Positions 26,191 through 33,923 of a DNA stretch of 64,000 bases are shown piece by piece (positions within the stretch are counted from its first letter, which is position 1; the number at the start of each line of letters is the position of its first letter). Both the position numbers and the translations under genes were made by a program. The notes under the pieces were generated by a model. That model was not told where the DNA came from. It made no database searches and saw only the letters and a program-made list of their open reading frames with translations. The stretch is from assembly GCF_000445125.1 (NCBI RefSeq), contig NZ_ATHL01000082.1:1-64000 (forward strand), written 5' to 3'. This DNA comes from Novosphingobium lindaniclasticum LE124 (GTDB taxonomy: Bacteria; Pseudomonadota; Alphaproteobacteria; Sphingomonadales; Sphingomonadaceae).

Positions 26191-27207
26191 ATGCGGGCTG
26201 CCGTACTTCATGCGCCCGGCGCACCCGAGGCCTTCGTCATCGAGGATGTGGCGCAGCCTCCTGTCGGGTTTGACGAAGTGCTGATCCGGGTCGGCGCTTG
26301 CGGGGTATCGTTTCGCGACGTGGTCGAGCGCAACGGCACTTATCGGCGTGACGTCAGCTATCCGCTTATTATCGGGCTGGAGATCAGCGGCACGATCGTC
26401 GAGCGTGGCGAGGGTGTTACCCGTCTGCACGTGGGCGACAGGGTTTGCACCAAGGCGTTTTCCAGTTGCGGCAATTGCCGCCTTTGCCGGGAAGGGCGCG
26501 AGACGACGTGTGCCGAGCGGCGCACGGTGCGTGGCGGATATGCCGAATATGTCGTGCTGGCTCAGGACGCTTGCGTGCAGACCCCTGCTGACATGCCTTT
26601 CGAGGTGAGCTGTTCGCTTGGCCCGGGCGCTGGCGTGGCCCTGAATGCCCTGCGCGATACCGCGCACATATCCATTGGCGAGACAGTGCTGGTCACGGGT
26701 GCCACAGGCGGTGTTGGCGTGCCGGCGGTACAAATCGCCCGCGGCATGGGTGCCAAGGTTATTGCGGTGACCCGCAGCGAAGGCAAGCGTGCCATGCTCG
26801 AAGCGGTGGGCGCGCACGATGTCGTCGTGGCTGGCCCGGCCGATTTTGCGCCTCAGGTACGCGAACTGACCGCCGGTCGAGGCGTCGACGTAGTTGTTGA
26901 TACGATCGGAAGCCGCGTCTTTGATGCCGCATTCGACAGCCTCGCCGTCCACGGGCGCTATGCCATGGTGGGGCAATTGTTCGGGGAATCCATTTCCATC
27001 AACCCGGCGCGGATATTCTTCAAGCGCGCACAGATACTGGGCGTCGGCAGCGTCAGCCGCGTCCAGCTGGAAGATGTGATCGCGCTTACCGCCCGCGGCA
27101 TGATCCGACCCGAGATCGCGCAGATCATGACGCTCGACGAAGTGGCCGATGCTCATCGGCTCGTAGAAGGAGGCGCGACGGCAGGTCGCGTGGTGCTGAA
27201 GCCATGA
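26191..27207 (+). CDS. Medium-chain (MDR) alcohol dehydrogenase/quinone oxidoreductase-like protein
   Basis: The 338-residue MDR protein has a GroES-like domain followed by a Rossmann domain ('VLVTGATGGVGVPAVQIARGMGAKVIAVTRS'). The structural zinc cysteines C93, C96, C99 and C107 are present ('CGNCRLCREGRETTC'). At the catalytic zinc site C37 ('GACGVSFRD') and E64 remain but the usual GHE is GLE, so the zinc-binding His is lost. It may therefore work as a zinc-independent enone or quinone reductase. It is 3 bp past the monooxygenase stop and overlaps the intradiol dioxygenase start by 4 bp. Confidence 0.88.
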   Translation: MRAAVLHAPGAPEAFVIEDVAQPPVGFDEVLIRVGACGVSFRDVVERNGTYRRDVSYPLIIGLEISGTIVERGEGVTRLHVGDRVCTKAFSSCGNCRLCREGRETTCAERRTVRGGYAEYVVLAQDACVQTPADMPFEVSCSLGPGAGVALNALRDTAHISIGETVLVTGATGGVGVPAVQIARGMGAKVIAVTRSEGKRAMLEAVGAHDVVVAGPADFAPQVRELTAGRGVDVVVDTIGSRVFDAAFDSLAVHGRYAMVGQLFGESISINPARIFFKRAQILGVGSVSRVQLEDVIALTARGMIRPEIAQIMTLDEVADAHRLVEGGATAGRVVLKP

Positions 27208-28007
27208 TGCAGGACAAGTTCGGAGCGGAGCAGATCGGGGCAGAGCTTCCCGGCGTGGTTGCCGATGAACGCCTCAAGGCGATCTACACATGTATCGTCG
27301 ACAAGATGAAGGAAGTGGTCCGCGAATTCGAGATCACCCAGGAAGAACTTCACGTCGCGGGCGATTATCTCAACCGGCTTGGTCAGTCCGGGTTCTGCCG
27401 CAGCCTGGTCGACGTTTCCCTGGCAATGACCAGCGTGGATGCAACTGCGCGGGTTTCCGGCGGCACGCGGCCCAACCTCAAGGGGCCGTTTCACAAGGAG
27501 ACCGCGCCCGTGCGCTTGGATGGCGATCTGTTCGATGCCGATGCTCCGGAAGGATCGCCGGTGCTGATCCTGGAGGGCACTGTTACCGATACTGCGACCG
27601 GGCAACCGATTGCTGGTGCGCTGCTCGATTTCTGGCAGGCCGACCACGAGGGGCACTACGATCGCCATGGGCATCACCTTTCGGGGGTTGTCGTCAGCGA
27701 CGCCGAGGGGCGTTACCGGGTGCGCACTGCGGTTCCCAAGGATTACTCGGATCACGACGACGATCCCATCGGCGAACTGTTCCGGGCGATGGGCCGGCAC
27801 AACCGCCGTGCCGCGCACATCCATCTGCTGGTGCGCGTGGGAGGCGAGCAGCGTCTGATCACGCAGCTTTTCATTCCCGGCAACCCCTATCTCGCCAGCG
27901 ATTATGTGGAAGGCGCGGTGAGCGAGGACCTGATCCTCGACATGCATCCCGTGCCGGGGGCCAATGCCCTGTTTAAGGCCCGCTTCGACATTGCCGTGGC
28001 GGCCTGA
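27204..28007 (+). CDS. Intradiol ring-cleavage dioxygenase (catechol/hydroxyquinol 1,2-dioxygenase-like)
   Basis: This 267-residue Fe(III) dioxygenase has an N-terminal helical linker domain and a C-terminal beta core with the expected ligands: Y152 ('HEGHYD'), Y181 ('PKDYSDH'), H205 and H207 ('RRAAHIHLLV'). It would cleave an aromatic 1,2-diol between the hydroxyls to give a muconate or, from hydroxyquinol, maleylacetate. The Tyr-Tyr spacing is a few residues shorter than in known hydroxyquinol enzymes. It overlaps the MDR gene by ATGA. No muconate cycloisomerase or maleylacetate reductase is seen, so the product's fate is unclear. Confidence 0.92.
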   Translation: MMQDKFGAEQIGAELPGVVADERLKAIYTCIVDKMKEVVREFEITQEELHVAGDYLNRLGQSGFCRSLVDVSLAMTSVDATARVSGGTRPNLKGPFHKETAPVRLDGDLFDADAPEGSPVLILEGTVTDTATGQPIAGALLDFWQADHEGHYDRHGHHLSGVVVSDAEGRYRVRTAVPKDYSDHDDDPIGELFRAMGRHNRRAAHIHLLVRVGGEQRLITQLFIPGNPYLASDYVEGAVSEDLILDMHPVPGANALFKARFDIAVAA

Positions 28008-28009
28008 CA

Positions 28010-28867
28010 ATGGCCAGTGCATCCATCCACGAGCTGCGGGCCCTGTTGCAGCGTAGCGGTGCGGTCCCGGCGCCGGGCATCCACGATGCTCTTGGCGCGC
28101 GGATAGCCGCGATGGCCGGACATGAAGTGCTTTATCTGGGCGGCAACGCGATGGCGCTGGGGCTGGGAAAGGGCCAGCCTTATCTGACCCTGACCGAAAC
28201 GGCCACGATCACCGCTGGCGTAGCGCGCGTGGTGGATCTGCCGCTTGTGGTGGATGCGGGCGCGGGGTTCGGCGCGGTGTCGCACCTGCATCTTGCGGTG
28301 CGCGAACTGGAAAGAGCCGGCGCCACTGCGATCCATATCGACGATCAGCCCTATCCCAAGCAGGCGGACTATCATCGGGGGCGGGGGGCGCTGGTGCCAG
28401 TGGATGCCATGGTCGCGCGCTTGCGGGTAGCCTGCGCTGCGCGTTCGGACATGCTGGTGTTTGCCCGTACCGATGCACTGCGGGTTTCCGGCTCGCTCGA
28501 TGAAGCGATCGAGCGGGCACAGCGATATGCCCAGGCCGGGATCGACGGTCTTATCGTACTGGATCTGGCACCGGCCGACGTGGCTGCGCTGCAGGCGGCA
28601 GTGCCCGGTTTGCCGGTGATATGGATCGGCGGCGTAGTCGCGCCGGTTCCTTCAAGGGAAGATCTGTCCGGTGCGCGCTTTGCGTTGGCGCTCTATCCCT
28701 TCAACGGGGTGGCCGCGGTCAGCGACGCGCTGGGCGCGCTGTGGCGTGGCCTGGCTGCCGATGGCCTGATCGGCCAGACCGATGCTCTGCTCGCGCAAGC
28801 CCGGATGGATACTCTTGCCATTGCCGACATGCAGCGCTGCTGGGTTATCGAGGAAGCAAACGGATGA
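28010..28867 (+). CDS. Isocitrate lyase/PEP mutase superfamily protein
   Basis: This 285-residue TIM-barrel protein has 'APGIHDALGARIAAMAGHEVLYLGG', 'LPLVVDAGAGFG' and 'AIHIDDQPYPKQADYHRG'. The lyase signature KKCGH is PKQADYH here, without the catalytic Cys, so it is not a standard isocitrate or methylisocitrate lyase. Oxaloacetate decarboxylase, hydrolase or mutase-type members are closer alternatives. It starts 2 bp after the dioxygenase stop and overlaps the ligase start by ATGA. It may cleave a C-C or C-P bond, or decarboxylate, a ring-cleavage product (inference). Confidence 0.82.
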   Translation: MASASIHELRALLQRSGAVPAPGIHDALGARIAAMAGHEVLYLGGNAMALGLGKGQPYLTLTETATITAGVARVVDLPLVVDAGAGFGAVSHLHLAVRELERAGATAIHIDDQPYPKQADYHRGRGALVPVDAMVARLRVACAARSDMLVFARTDALRVSGSLDEAIERAQRYAQAGIDGLIVLDLAPADVAALQAAVPGLPVIWIGGVVAPVPSREDLSGARFALALYPFNGVAAVSDALGALWRGLAADGLIGQTDALLAQARMDTLAIADMQRCWVIEEANG

Positions 28868-30495
28868 ACATGGACGGCAGGCCCCGACCGCAGGGTGATA
28901 CGCTTTCAAGAGTGCTGGCCGAAACCGCGGCACGCCAGCCCCATCACCCCGCGATCCTCTATCACGGGCAATCCATCAGTTACGCCGAACTCGATCACGA
29001 GGTCTGTCGCGCGGCACGCGGGCTGCTTGCCCTGGGCATAGGGATTGGCGACCGGATCGGCGCGCTGCTGGGCAACCAGCCCGAATGGGTGGTCATCGCA
29101 CTGGCCGCATCGCGTATCGGCGCGACGTTCGTACCGCTCAACACCTGGTACAAGCGCACCGAACTGGCCTGGACGCTCGAACATTGCGGGTTGCGCCTGC
29201 TCGTTGCGGTTCCCCGGTTCATCCGCACCGATTTCGTTGCGCTGCTGCATCAGGTCGCCCCCGAAGCGCTCGGCAAGAAGCTGGGCGAGGCCGCCGACTC
29301 CCGATTCCCGATGCTGGGCAGCCTGCTTTTCGTGGGCGAGGCGCCGTCGGGATCGGCCAGCTGGAACGATCTGCTGCGGCTGGGTGACACCGTTCCCCTG
29401 TCGCAGCTGGCGACGGCAGAGGCGACGGTATCGGCCACAGGCGCGGCATTCGTCCTGTATACCTCGGGCAGCACCGCTGACCCCAAAGGCGTCGTGCTCG
29501 GCCATGGCGGCGTCGTCGCCAACGGGTTAGAACTGGGGCTGAGGCGCGGCATTGTCGCGCAGGACCGGGTCTGGCTGGGCACTCCGCTGTTCTATGGCCT
29601 GGGGGCGACCAATGCCTTGCCGGCGACGCTGACCCGAGGGGCGACCCTGGTCTTGCAGGACTACTTCGAGGCCGGCAGCGCGATCGAGACGATCGCGGCC
29701 ACCCAAGCGACGGTCTATTACGGCACCGGCAACATAACCCGCGCGATGCTCGATCATCCTGACTATCGCCAGGCACGCATTGGCTCGCTGCAAAAGGGCA
29801 ATGCCGGCACGATGGCCGAATACAAGCGCCTGACGCTTGTGGAAATGGGGATCAGGGGCGCGGTGCCGGCCTATGGCCTTACCGAAACCTACGGGAACGC
29901 CACCGTGGGATGGCCCGACGATCCGCTGGAGGCGAAGCTGGAAACCAGCGGAACCCCGCTCGACGGCATGGAAGTGCGCATCGTCGATCCGCAGACCCGA
30001 AACGATTTGCCGCAGGGGCAGACCGGACTGGTGCTGATCCGGGGCCATGTGGCGCAGCAGTACCTCAACAACCCGGAGGAAACCGCACGCTCTATGGGGG
30101 CGGACGGTTTCTTCGATACCGGCGACCTCGCGTTCCTGGACGCTGATGGACGCTTCCATTTCCATGCCCGTCTGAAGGAAGTCATCAAGAGCGGGGGCAT
30201 TAATATCTCGCCGGTGGAAGTCGAACAACTCATCGCCAGCCACCCCGATATCCGCGATGCCTACGTGGTCGGCTGCGACGACCCGGTGAAAGGCGAGCTC
30301 GTCGTCGCCTTCGTCGATCCGCTGACGCCGCTGCAGGCCGAGGACGTGCAGGCTTACGTCAAGGAGCGTGCGGCCTCTTTCAAGGTGCCCAATCACGTGC
30401 TGTTCCGCAGCGAGGAACAGCTTCCCCGCCTGGCCAGCGGGAAGGTGGCAAAGCACCAGTTGGCGCAGGAAGCCCGGCGTGAACTCGGACTCTGA
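28864..30495 (+). CDS. AMP-forming acyl-CoA ligase (ANL superfamily)
   Basis: The 543-residue adenylating enzyme has the P-loop 'LYTSGSTADPKG' (199-210), 'YGLTETYGNATVGW' (A5), 'DTGDLAFLDADGRFHFHARLKEVIKSGGINISPVEVE' and the C-terminal lysine in 'LPRLASGKVAKHQL'. It activates a carboxylic acid through an acyl-AMP to its CoA thioester. It overlaps the upstream gene by ATGA and the thiolase-like gene by 17 bp. It is the second CoA-activating enzyme of the cluster, distinct in chemistry from the NDP-forming one at 14022. Confidence 0.93.
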   Translation: MNMDGRPRPQGDTLSRVLAETAARQPHHPAILYHGQSISYAELDHEVCRAARGLLALGIGIGDRIGALLGNQPEWVVIALAASRIGATFVPLNTWYKRTELAWTLEHCGLRLLVAVPRFIRTDFVALLHQVAPEALGKKLGEAADSRFPMLGSLLFVGEAPSGSASWNDLLRLGDTVPLSQLATAEATVSATGAAFVLYTSGSTADPKGVVLGHGGVVANGLELGLRRGIVAQDRVWLGTPLFYGLGATNALPATLTRGATLVLQDYFEAGSAIETIAATQATVYYGTGNITRAMLDHPDYRQARIGSLQKGNAGTMAEYKRLTLVEMGIRGAVPAYGLTETYGNATVGWPDDPLEAKLETSGTPLDGMEVRIVDPQTRNDLPQGQTGLVLIRGHVAQQYLNNPEETARSMGADGFFDTGDLAFLDADGRFHFHARLKEVIKSGGINISPVEVEQLIASHPDIRDAYVVGCDDPVKGELVVAFVDPLTPLQAEDVQAYVKERAASFKVPNHVLFRSEEQLPRLASGKVAKHQLAQEARRELGL

Positions 30496-31672
30496 CTTCC
30501 AGCCTTTCGGCCTGTCTGGCAAGGCCGCCATTGTCGGAGTGGGGGCGAGCGGTTTTGCGCAGCGACCGGACGCCTCGGTGTTCCAGTTCGCTGGCGACGC
30601 GCTGGTAGCTGCAGTTGCTGACGCGGGGCTGGTGAAGGAGCAGATCGACGGTCTCATCGTTCAGGTTGGCAGCCCGCGCGGCGCGGATTATGATGGCATC
30701 GCCGAAACATTCGGCCTGACACCGCGGTTTTGCAGCCAGACCTGGGCGCATGGACGGTTCGCCGCCACCGTGCTCGCCCATGCGGCGATGGCAGTGGCAA
30801 CCGGGCTCGCCACCCGTGTCGCCTGCGTGATGGCGATGAAGAACAGCGACTTGGGGCGCATCGGCGAGGCCAACAATCCGTTCTTCCACGAACAGTTCCG
30901 CGAAAACGGAGGGCCGCACGGCGAAGCGGGGCATGTCGGTATGGCATCTCCCATCGCCGGGGCGGCGATGGCGTTCGATTTCTATTGCCGGCGCTATGGC
31001 CACGACCGGGAACTGCTGGGCGCGGTGCCGATCACGTTTCGCCGCCATGCCCGCCTTACCGACGATGCCCTGATGACCCGCGAAATGGACTGGGCGGACT
31101 ATCACGCCGCTCGCCCCATCATCGATCCGCTGCGGCTGCTGGATTGCTCGCCGGTGGGGGACGGGGCGGTGTGCATGATCGTCTCCGCGCCGCAGGACAG
31201 CCGCTCGGTCGTCATCACCGGCGTCCAGGGCATCCGTGCCGGGCGGGACAGCTTCATCTTCGCGCCGCACGGCCTGGGTGTCGGGCAGCAGTCCGGGCAG
31301 CGCCTGACGCGCACGCAGGCACGCGGGCAGGCCGCCTATGAGATGGCTGGCATGACCCCTGACGGCATCGACGTGCTGGGCCTGTACGATTCGTTCTCAC
31401 CGTTGCCGCTCTATGCGCTGGAGGATTTCGGCTTTTGCGGAGAAGGCGAGGCGCTGGCCTGGGTTCAGGACGGGCGCATCGGCCTGGGCGGGGAAATTCC
31501 CATCAACACCAGCGGCGGACAGTTGAGCCAAGCGCAGATGAATGGCTGGGGGCAGATCCGGGAACTCGTGACCCAGTTGCGGGGTGAGGCCGGCTCGCGA
31601 CAGGTGACCGCGGCTAGGACCGCGATGTGGGCGACGGTCGGCGGCGATGCGCTGGTCCTGGAGAAGGCCTGA
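30479..31672 (+). CDS. SCP2-thiolase-like protein (lipid-transfer/retro-aldolase type)
   Basis: The 397-residue thiolase-fold protein lacks the nucleophilic cysteine of true thiolases, having 'WAHGRFAATVLAHAAM' where CGSG is expected. It carries the SCP2-type segment 'LYDSFSPLPLYALEDFGFCGEGEA' and 'INTSGGQLSQAQMNGWGQIRELV'. Such proteins, paired with a DUF35 partner, catalyse retro-aldol release of propionyl- or acetyl-CoA from tertiary 3-hydroxyacyl-CoAs in steroid and terpenoid degradation. GTG 30479 is chosen because the product then begins just before the conserved 'AAIVGVG'. It overlaps the ligase end and shares one base with the DUF35 gene start. Confidence 0.85.
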   Translation: MNSDSDFQPFGLSGKAAIVGVGASGFAQRPDASVFQFAGDALVAAVADAGLVKEQIDGLIVQVGSPRGADYDGIAETFGLTPRFCSQTWAHGRFAATVLAHAAMAVATGLATRVACVMAMKNSDLGRIGEANNPFFHEQFRENGGPHGEAGHVGMASPIAGAAMAFDFYCRRYGHDRELLGAVPITFRRHARLTDDALMTREMDWADYHAARPIIDPLRLLDCSPVGDGAVCMIVSAPQDSRSVVITGVQGIRAGRDSFIFAPHGLGVGQQSGQRLTRTQARGQAAYEMAGMTPDGIDVLGLYDSFSPLPLYALEDFGFCGEGEALAWVQDGRIGLGGEIPINTSGGQLSQAQMNGWGQIRELVTQLRGEAGSRQVTAARTAMWATVGGDALVLEKA

Positions 31673-32082
31673 TGCGCAGTGAAACGATAGCCCCGACGGT
31701 CAACGACCTGAATCGCCCATTCTGGGAAGCCGGTTCGCGTGGCAGCCTGGTGCTTCCGCGTTGCCTGGGCACGGGGCGGCTGTTCTGGCCGCCGGCACCG
31801 GTGAGCCCGCATGATTGGGGTTCGGTCGAATGGGTGGAGGTGACGCCGGTCGGCACGGTAAGGTCGCTATGCGTCTATCGCCGCGCCTTCCAGCAGGCCT
31901 TTGCGCCCCTCATGCCTTACGGCATCGCCATGGTGGCAGTGAAAGAGGCGGTGATCCCCCTTTATGTGCCGGGCACCGTCAGCGTCGATCCGGGCCAGCA
32001 GGTGCGGATCGGCTTTGAACCCCTTTTTTCCGCCACTGCCGATCACGGGCTTGCTGTGCCGCAGGTGATCGGACCTGCATAG
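31672..32082 (+). CDS. DUF35 OB-fold protein, partner of the thiolase-like protein
   Basis: The 136-residue protein has an N-terminal rubredoxin-like segment and an OB-fold domain ('VEWVEVTPVGTVRSLCVYRR', 'MPYGIAMVAVKEAVIPLYVPGTVSVDPGQQVRIGFEPL'). In the family the ribbon reads RCxxCGxxxxPPRxxCPxC; here only 'LPRCLGTGRLFWPPAP' remains, so zinc binding is probably lost. It starts in a TGATG overlap with the thiolase-like gene, the arrangement seen for obligate DUF35-thiolase complexes. Confidence 0.85.
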   Translation: MRSETIAPTVNDLNRPFWEAGSRGSLVLPRCLGTGRLFWPPAPVSPHDWGSVEWVEVTPVGTVRSLCVYRRAFQQAFAPLMPYGIAMVAVKEAVIPLYVPGTVSVDPGQQVRIGFEPLFSATADHGLAVPQVIGPA

Positions 32083-32135
32083 CAGAGCATCGCATTCAAT
32101 GCCGGACGCATTGGTGGTCCGGAAAGGAGATCAAC

Positions 32136-33818
32136 GTGCACGATATCGTCATTCGCGAAGCAACAATTGTCGACGGCAGCGGTGGCAGGCCCTTCATCGC
32201 GGATCTGGCGATCGACGGTGATCGCATTAGCGCAGTAGGCGGCCAGATCGGCCCGGGGCGGCAGGAGGTTGCGGGCAAGGGGCTTGCGCTGATGCCTGGC
32301 ATCATCGATGCGCATACCCATTACGATGCTCAGGTAACGTGGGATCCGTTCTGCGATCCTTCGCCGGCGCATGGCGTGACCAGTGTCGTCGTCGGGAATT
32401 GCGGTTTCACCATCGCTCCGACCCAGCCTGCCCACCGTGAGCGCATGATGCGTCACCTGATGCGGGTGGAAGGCATGTCGATCGAGGCGCTGGAAGAAGG
32501 TATCCGCTGGGATTTCCAGACGTATCCCGAATATCTCGACATGCTGGAGCGACAGGGTGTCGGCCCCAATCTCGCGGTCTACATCGGCCATTCCGCATTG
32601 CGCACATATGTCATGGGGGACGACGCGACGAGCCGAGTCGCCACCGACGAGGAAATCGCCGTCATGCGTGGCATCGTGGCCGAGGCGATGGTCGCGGGTG
32701 CGGCCGGCTTTTCGACTTCGACGCACGAGCAGCATGTCGGTGATGGCGGCGTGCCGATGCCGTCGCGCCTGGCCGACGAGCGCGAGATGCGCGCGCTGAT
32801 GGGTGCGGTCGGGGAAAGTGGCAAGGGCATGCTGATGGTCGTGAAGGGCTCCGCCACCAGCGTGCCCTATCTGGAAGGCCTAGCGGAAGCGGCTGACAGG
32901 CCGATGCTCGTCTCGGCGATGCGGCATCACCCCTCTAAGCCCGACCAGGTGTTCGATGACCTGCGGCAGATGCGTGCAGCGCGCGAGCGGGGCAACCGGC
33001 TTTACGGACAATGCTCGTGCATGCCGATGTCGATGGATTTCACGCTGGCCGATCCCTATCCGTTCGAAGCTTACGACGCCTGGGCGCCAGCCATCCGCGC
33101 CGGATCGGGCGATGCCTACAAGGCCGTGCTCGCCTCTGCCGATTTCCGGGCGGCGATGAAAAGCGACATCGAGAACGGCGCCGGCGCGCGGATCTTTCGG
33201 GGCGACTGGTTCAAGATGATGGTCGCGGAAGCCGGTACACCCGAAAACCGGGGGCTCGAAGAGCGTTCGGTGGGCGAACTGGCGGCGGAACGCGGTGTCC
33301 ACCCGCTGGACTATTTCCTCGACCTGGGTCTGTCGGAAGACTTGCGCACCAATTTCACGACCGAGTTTTCCAATTACGATGTCGAGGCGGTTGGCCGCAT
33401 CCTGGCGGATCCGGAAAACCAGATTTCACTGGGTGATGGCGGCGCGCACTTGTCCTTCCTGTGCGAGGCCGGGTTCGGCCTGCACCTGCTGGGGCGCTGG
33501 GTGCGGGACCTTGGTGTGCTGTCCCTTGAAGAAGCGGTGCGCCGCCTCACTTCCCAGCCGGCGAACCTGTTCGGCTTCGTCGACCGGGGCGAACTGAAGC
33601 CGGGAGCGGCCGCTGACATCCTGTTGTTCGACCCGGCGACGGTTGGCATCGGCGCGAAGCGACGTTTGTTCGACCTGCCTGCTGGGGCCAGTCGCCTGCG
33701 CACGGATCCGGTTGGCGTGCATGGGGTGTGGGTCAACGGCGTGCAGGTGGCGAATGCCGATGGCCCTATCGAAGTTGGAAGTGCCCGTCCGGGCAAGGTC
33801 TTGCGCGAATTTGCATGA
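32136..33818 (+). CDS. Amidohydrolase, N-acyl-D-amino-acid deacylase-like
   Basis: The 560-residue metal-dependent hydrolase has the entry motif 'GIIDAHTHYDAQVTWDP' with H60 and H62, C89 ('VVGNCGFTIAP', the metal-bridging cysteine of D-aminoacylases), and the later 'GDGGAHLSFLCEAGFG' metal/catalytic segment. Members hydrolyse N-acyl bonds or cyclic amides. The GTG start follows AAAGGAGA, 53 bp past the DUF35 gene, so it ends the eight-gene operon. Its presence beside an NtaA-like monooxygenase hints at an amide- or nitrogen-containing substrate or intermediate, but other C-C or C-O hydrolysis is possible. Confidence 0.88.
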   Translation: MHDIVIREATIVDGSGGRPFIADLAIDGDRISAVGGQIGPGRQEVAGKGLALMPGIIDAHTHYDAQVTWDPFCDPSPAHGVTSVVVGNCGFTIAPTQPAHRERMMRHLMRVEGMSIEALEEGIRWDFQTYPEYLDMLERQGVGPNLAVYIGHSALRTYVMGDDATSRVATDEEIAVMRGIVAEAMVAGAAGFSTSTHEQHVGDGGVPMPSRLADEREMRALMGAVGESGKGMLMVVKGSATSVPYLEGLAEAADRPMLVSAMRHHPSKPDQVFDDLRQMRAARERGNRLYGQCSCMPMSMDFTLADPYPFEAYDAWAPAIRAGSGDAYKAVLASADFRAAMKSDIENGAGARIFRGDWFKMMVAEAGTPENRGLEERSVGELAAERGVHPLDYFLDLGLSEDLRTNFTTEFSNYDVEAVGRILADPENQISLGDGGAHLSFLCEAGFGLHLLGRWVRDLGVLSLEEAVRRLTSQPANLFGFVDRGELKPGAAADILLFDPATVGIGAKRRLFDLPAGASRLRTDPVGVHGVWVNGVQVANADGPIEVGSARPGKVLREFA

Positions 33819-33869
33819 TCCATCGCCAGTCCGAAATTATCGCGGCCACCTAGGCTCGATGGTTCCGAA

Positions 33870-33893
33870 GCAGTAACTGTCGACAGTTACTGC
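33870..33893. promoter_or_regulatory. 24-bp perfect palindrome with TGTCGACA core upstream of CMD-like paralogue 2
   Basis: The sequence GCAGTAACTGTC is followed by its exact reverse complement, centred on the TGTCGACA core at 33878-33885. It is the longest copy of the repeated motif and lies 30 bp upstream of the ATG, making it the best candidate for the highest-affinity site. Confidence 0.75.
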
Positions 33894-33923
33894 AGGGCGC
33901 AGGAAATTCTTGGGAGAATAGGC

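Noticed and set aside
24853..33818. Assigning the cluster to a named pathway such as steroid, hydroxyquinol or nitrilotriacetate degradation
   Set aside because: Each is suggested by only some genes; the marker enzymes that would confirm any of them (for example maleylacetate reductase or a nitrilotriacetate flavin reductase partner) are not present.
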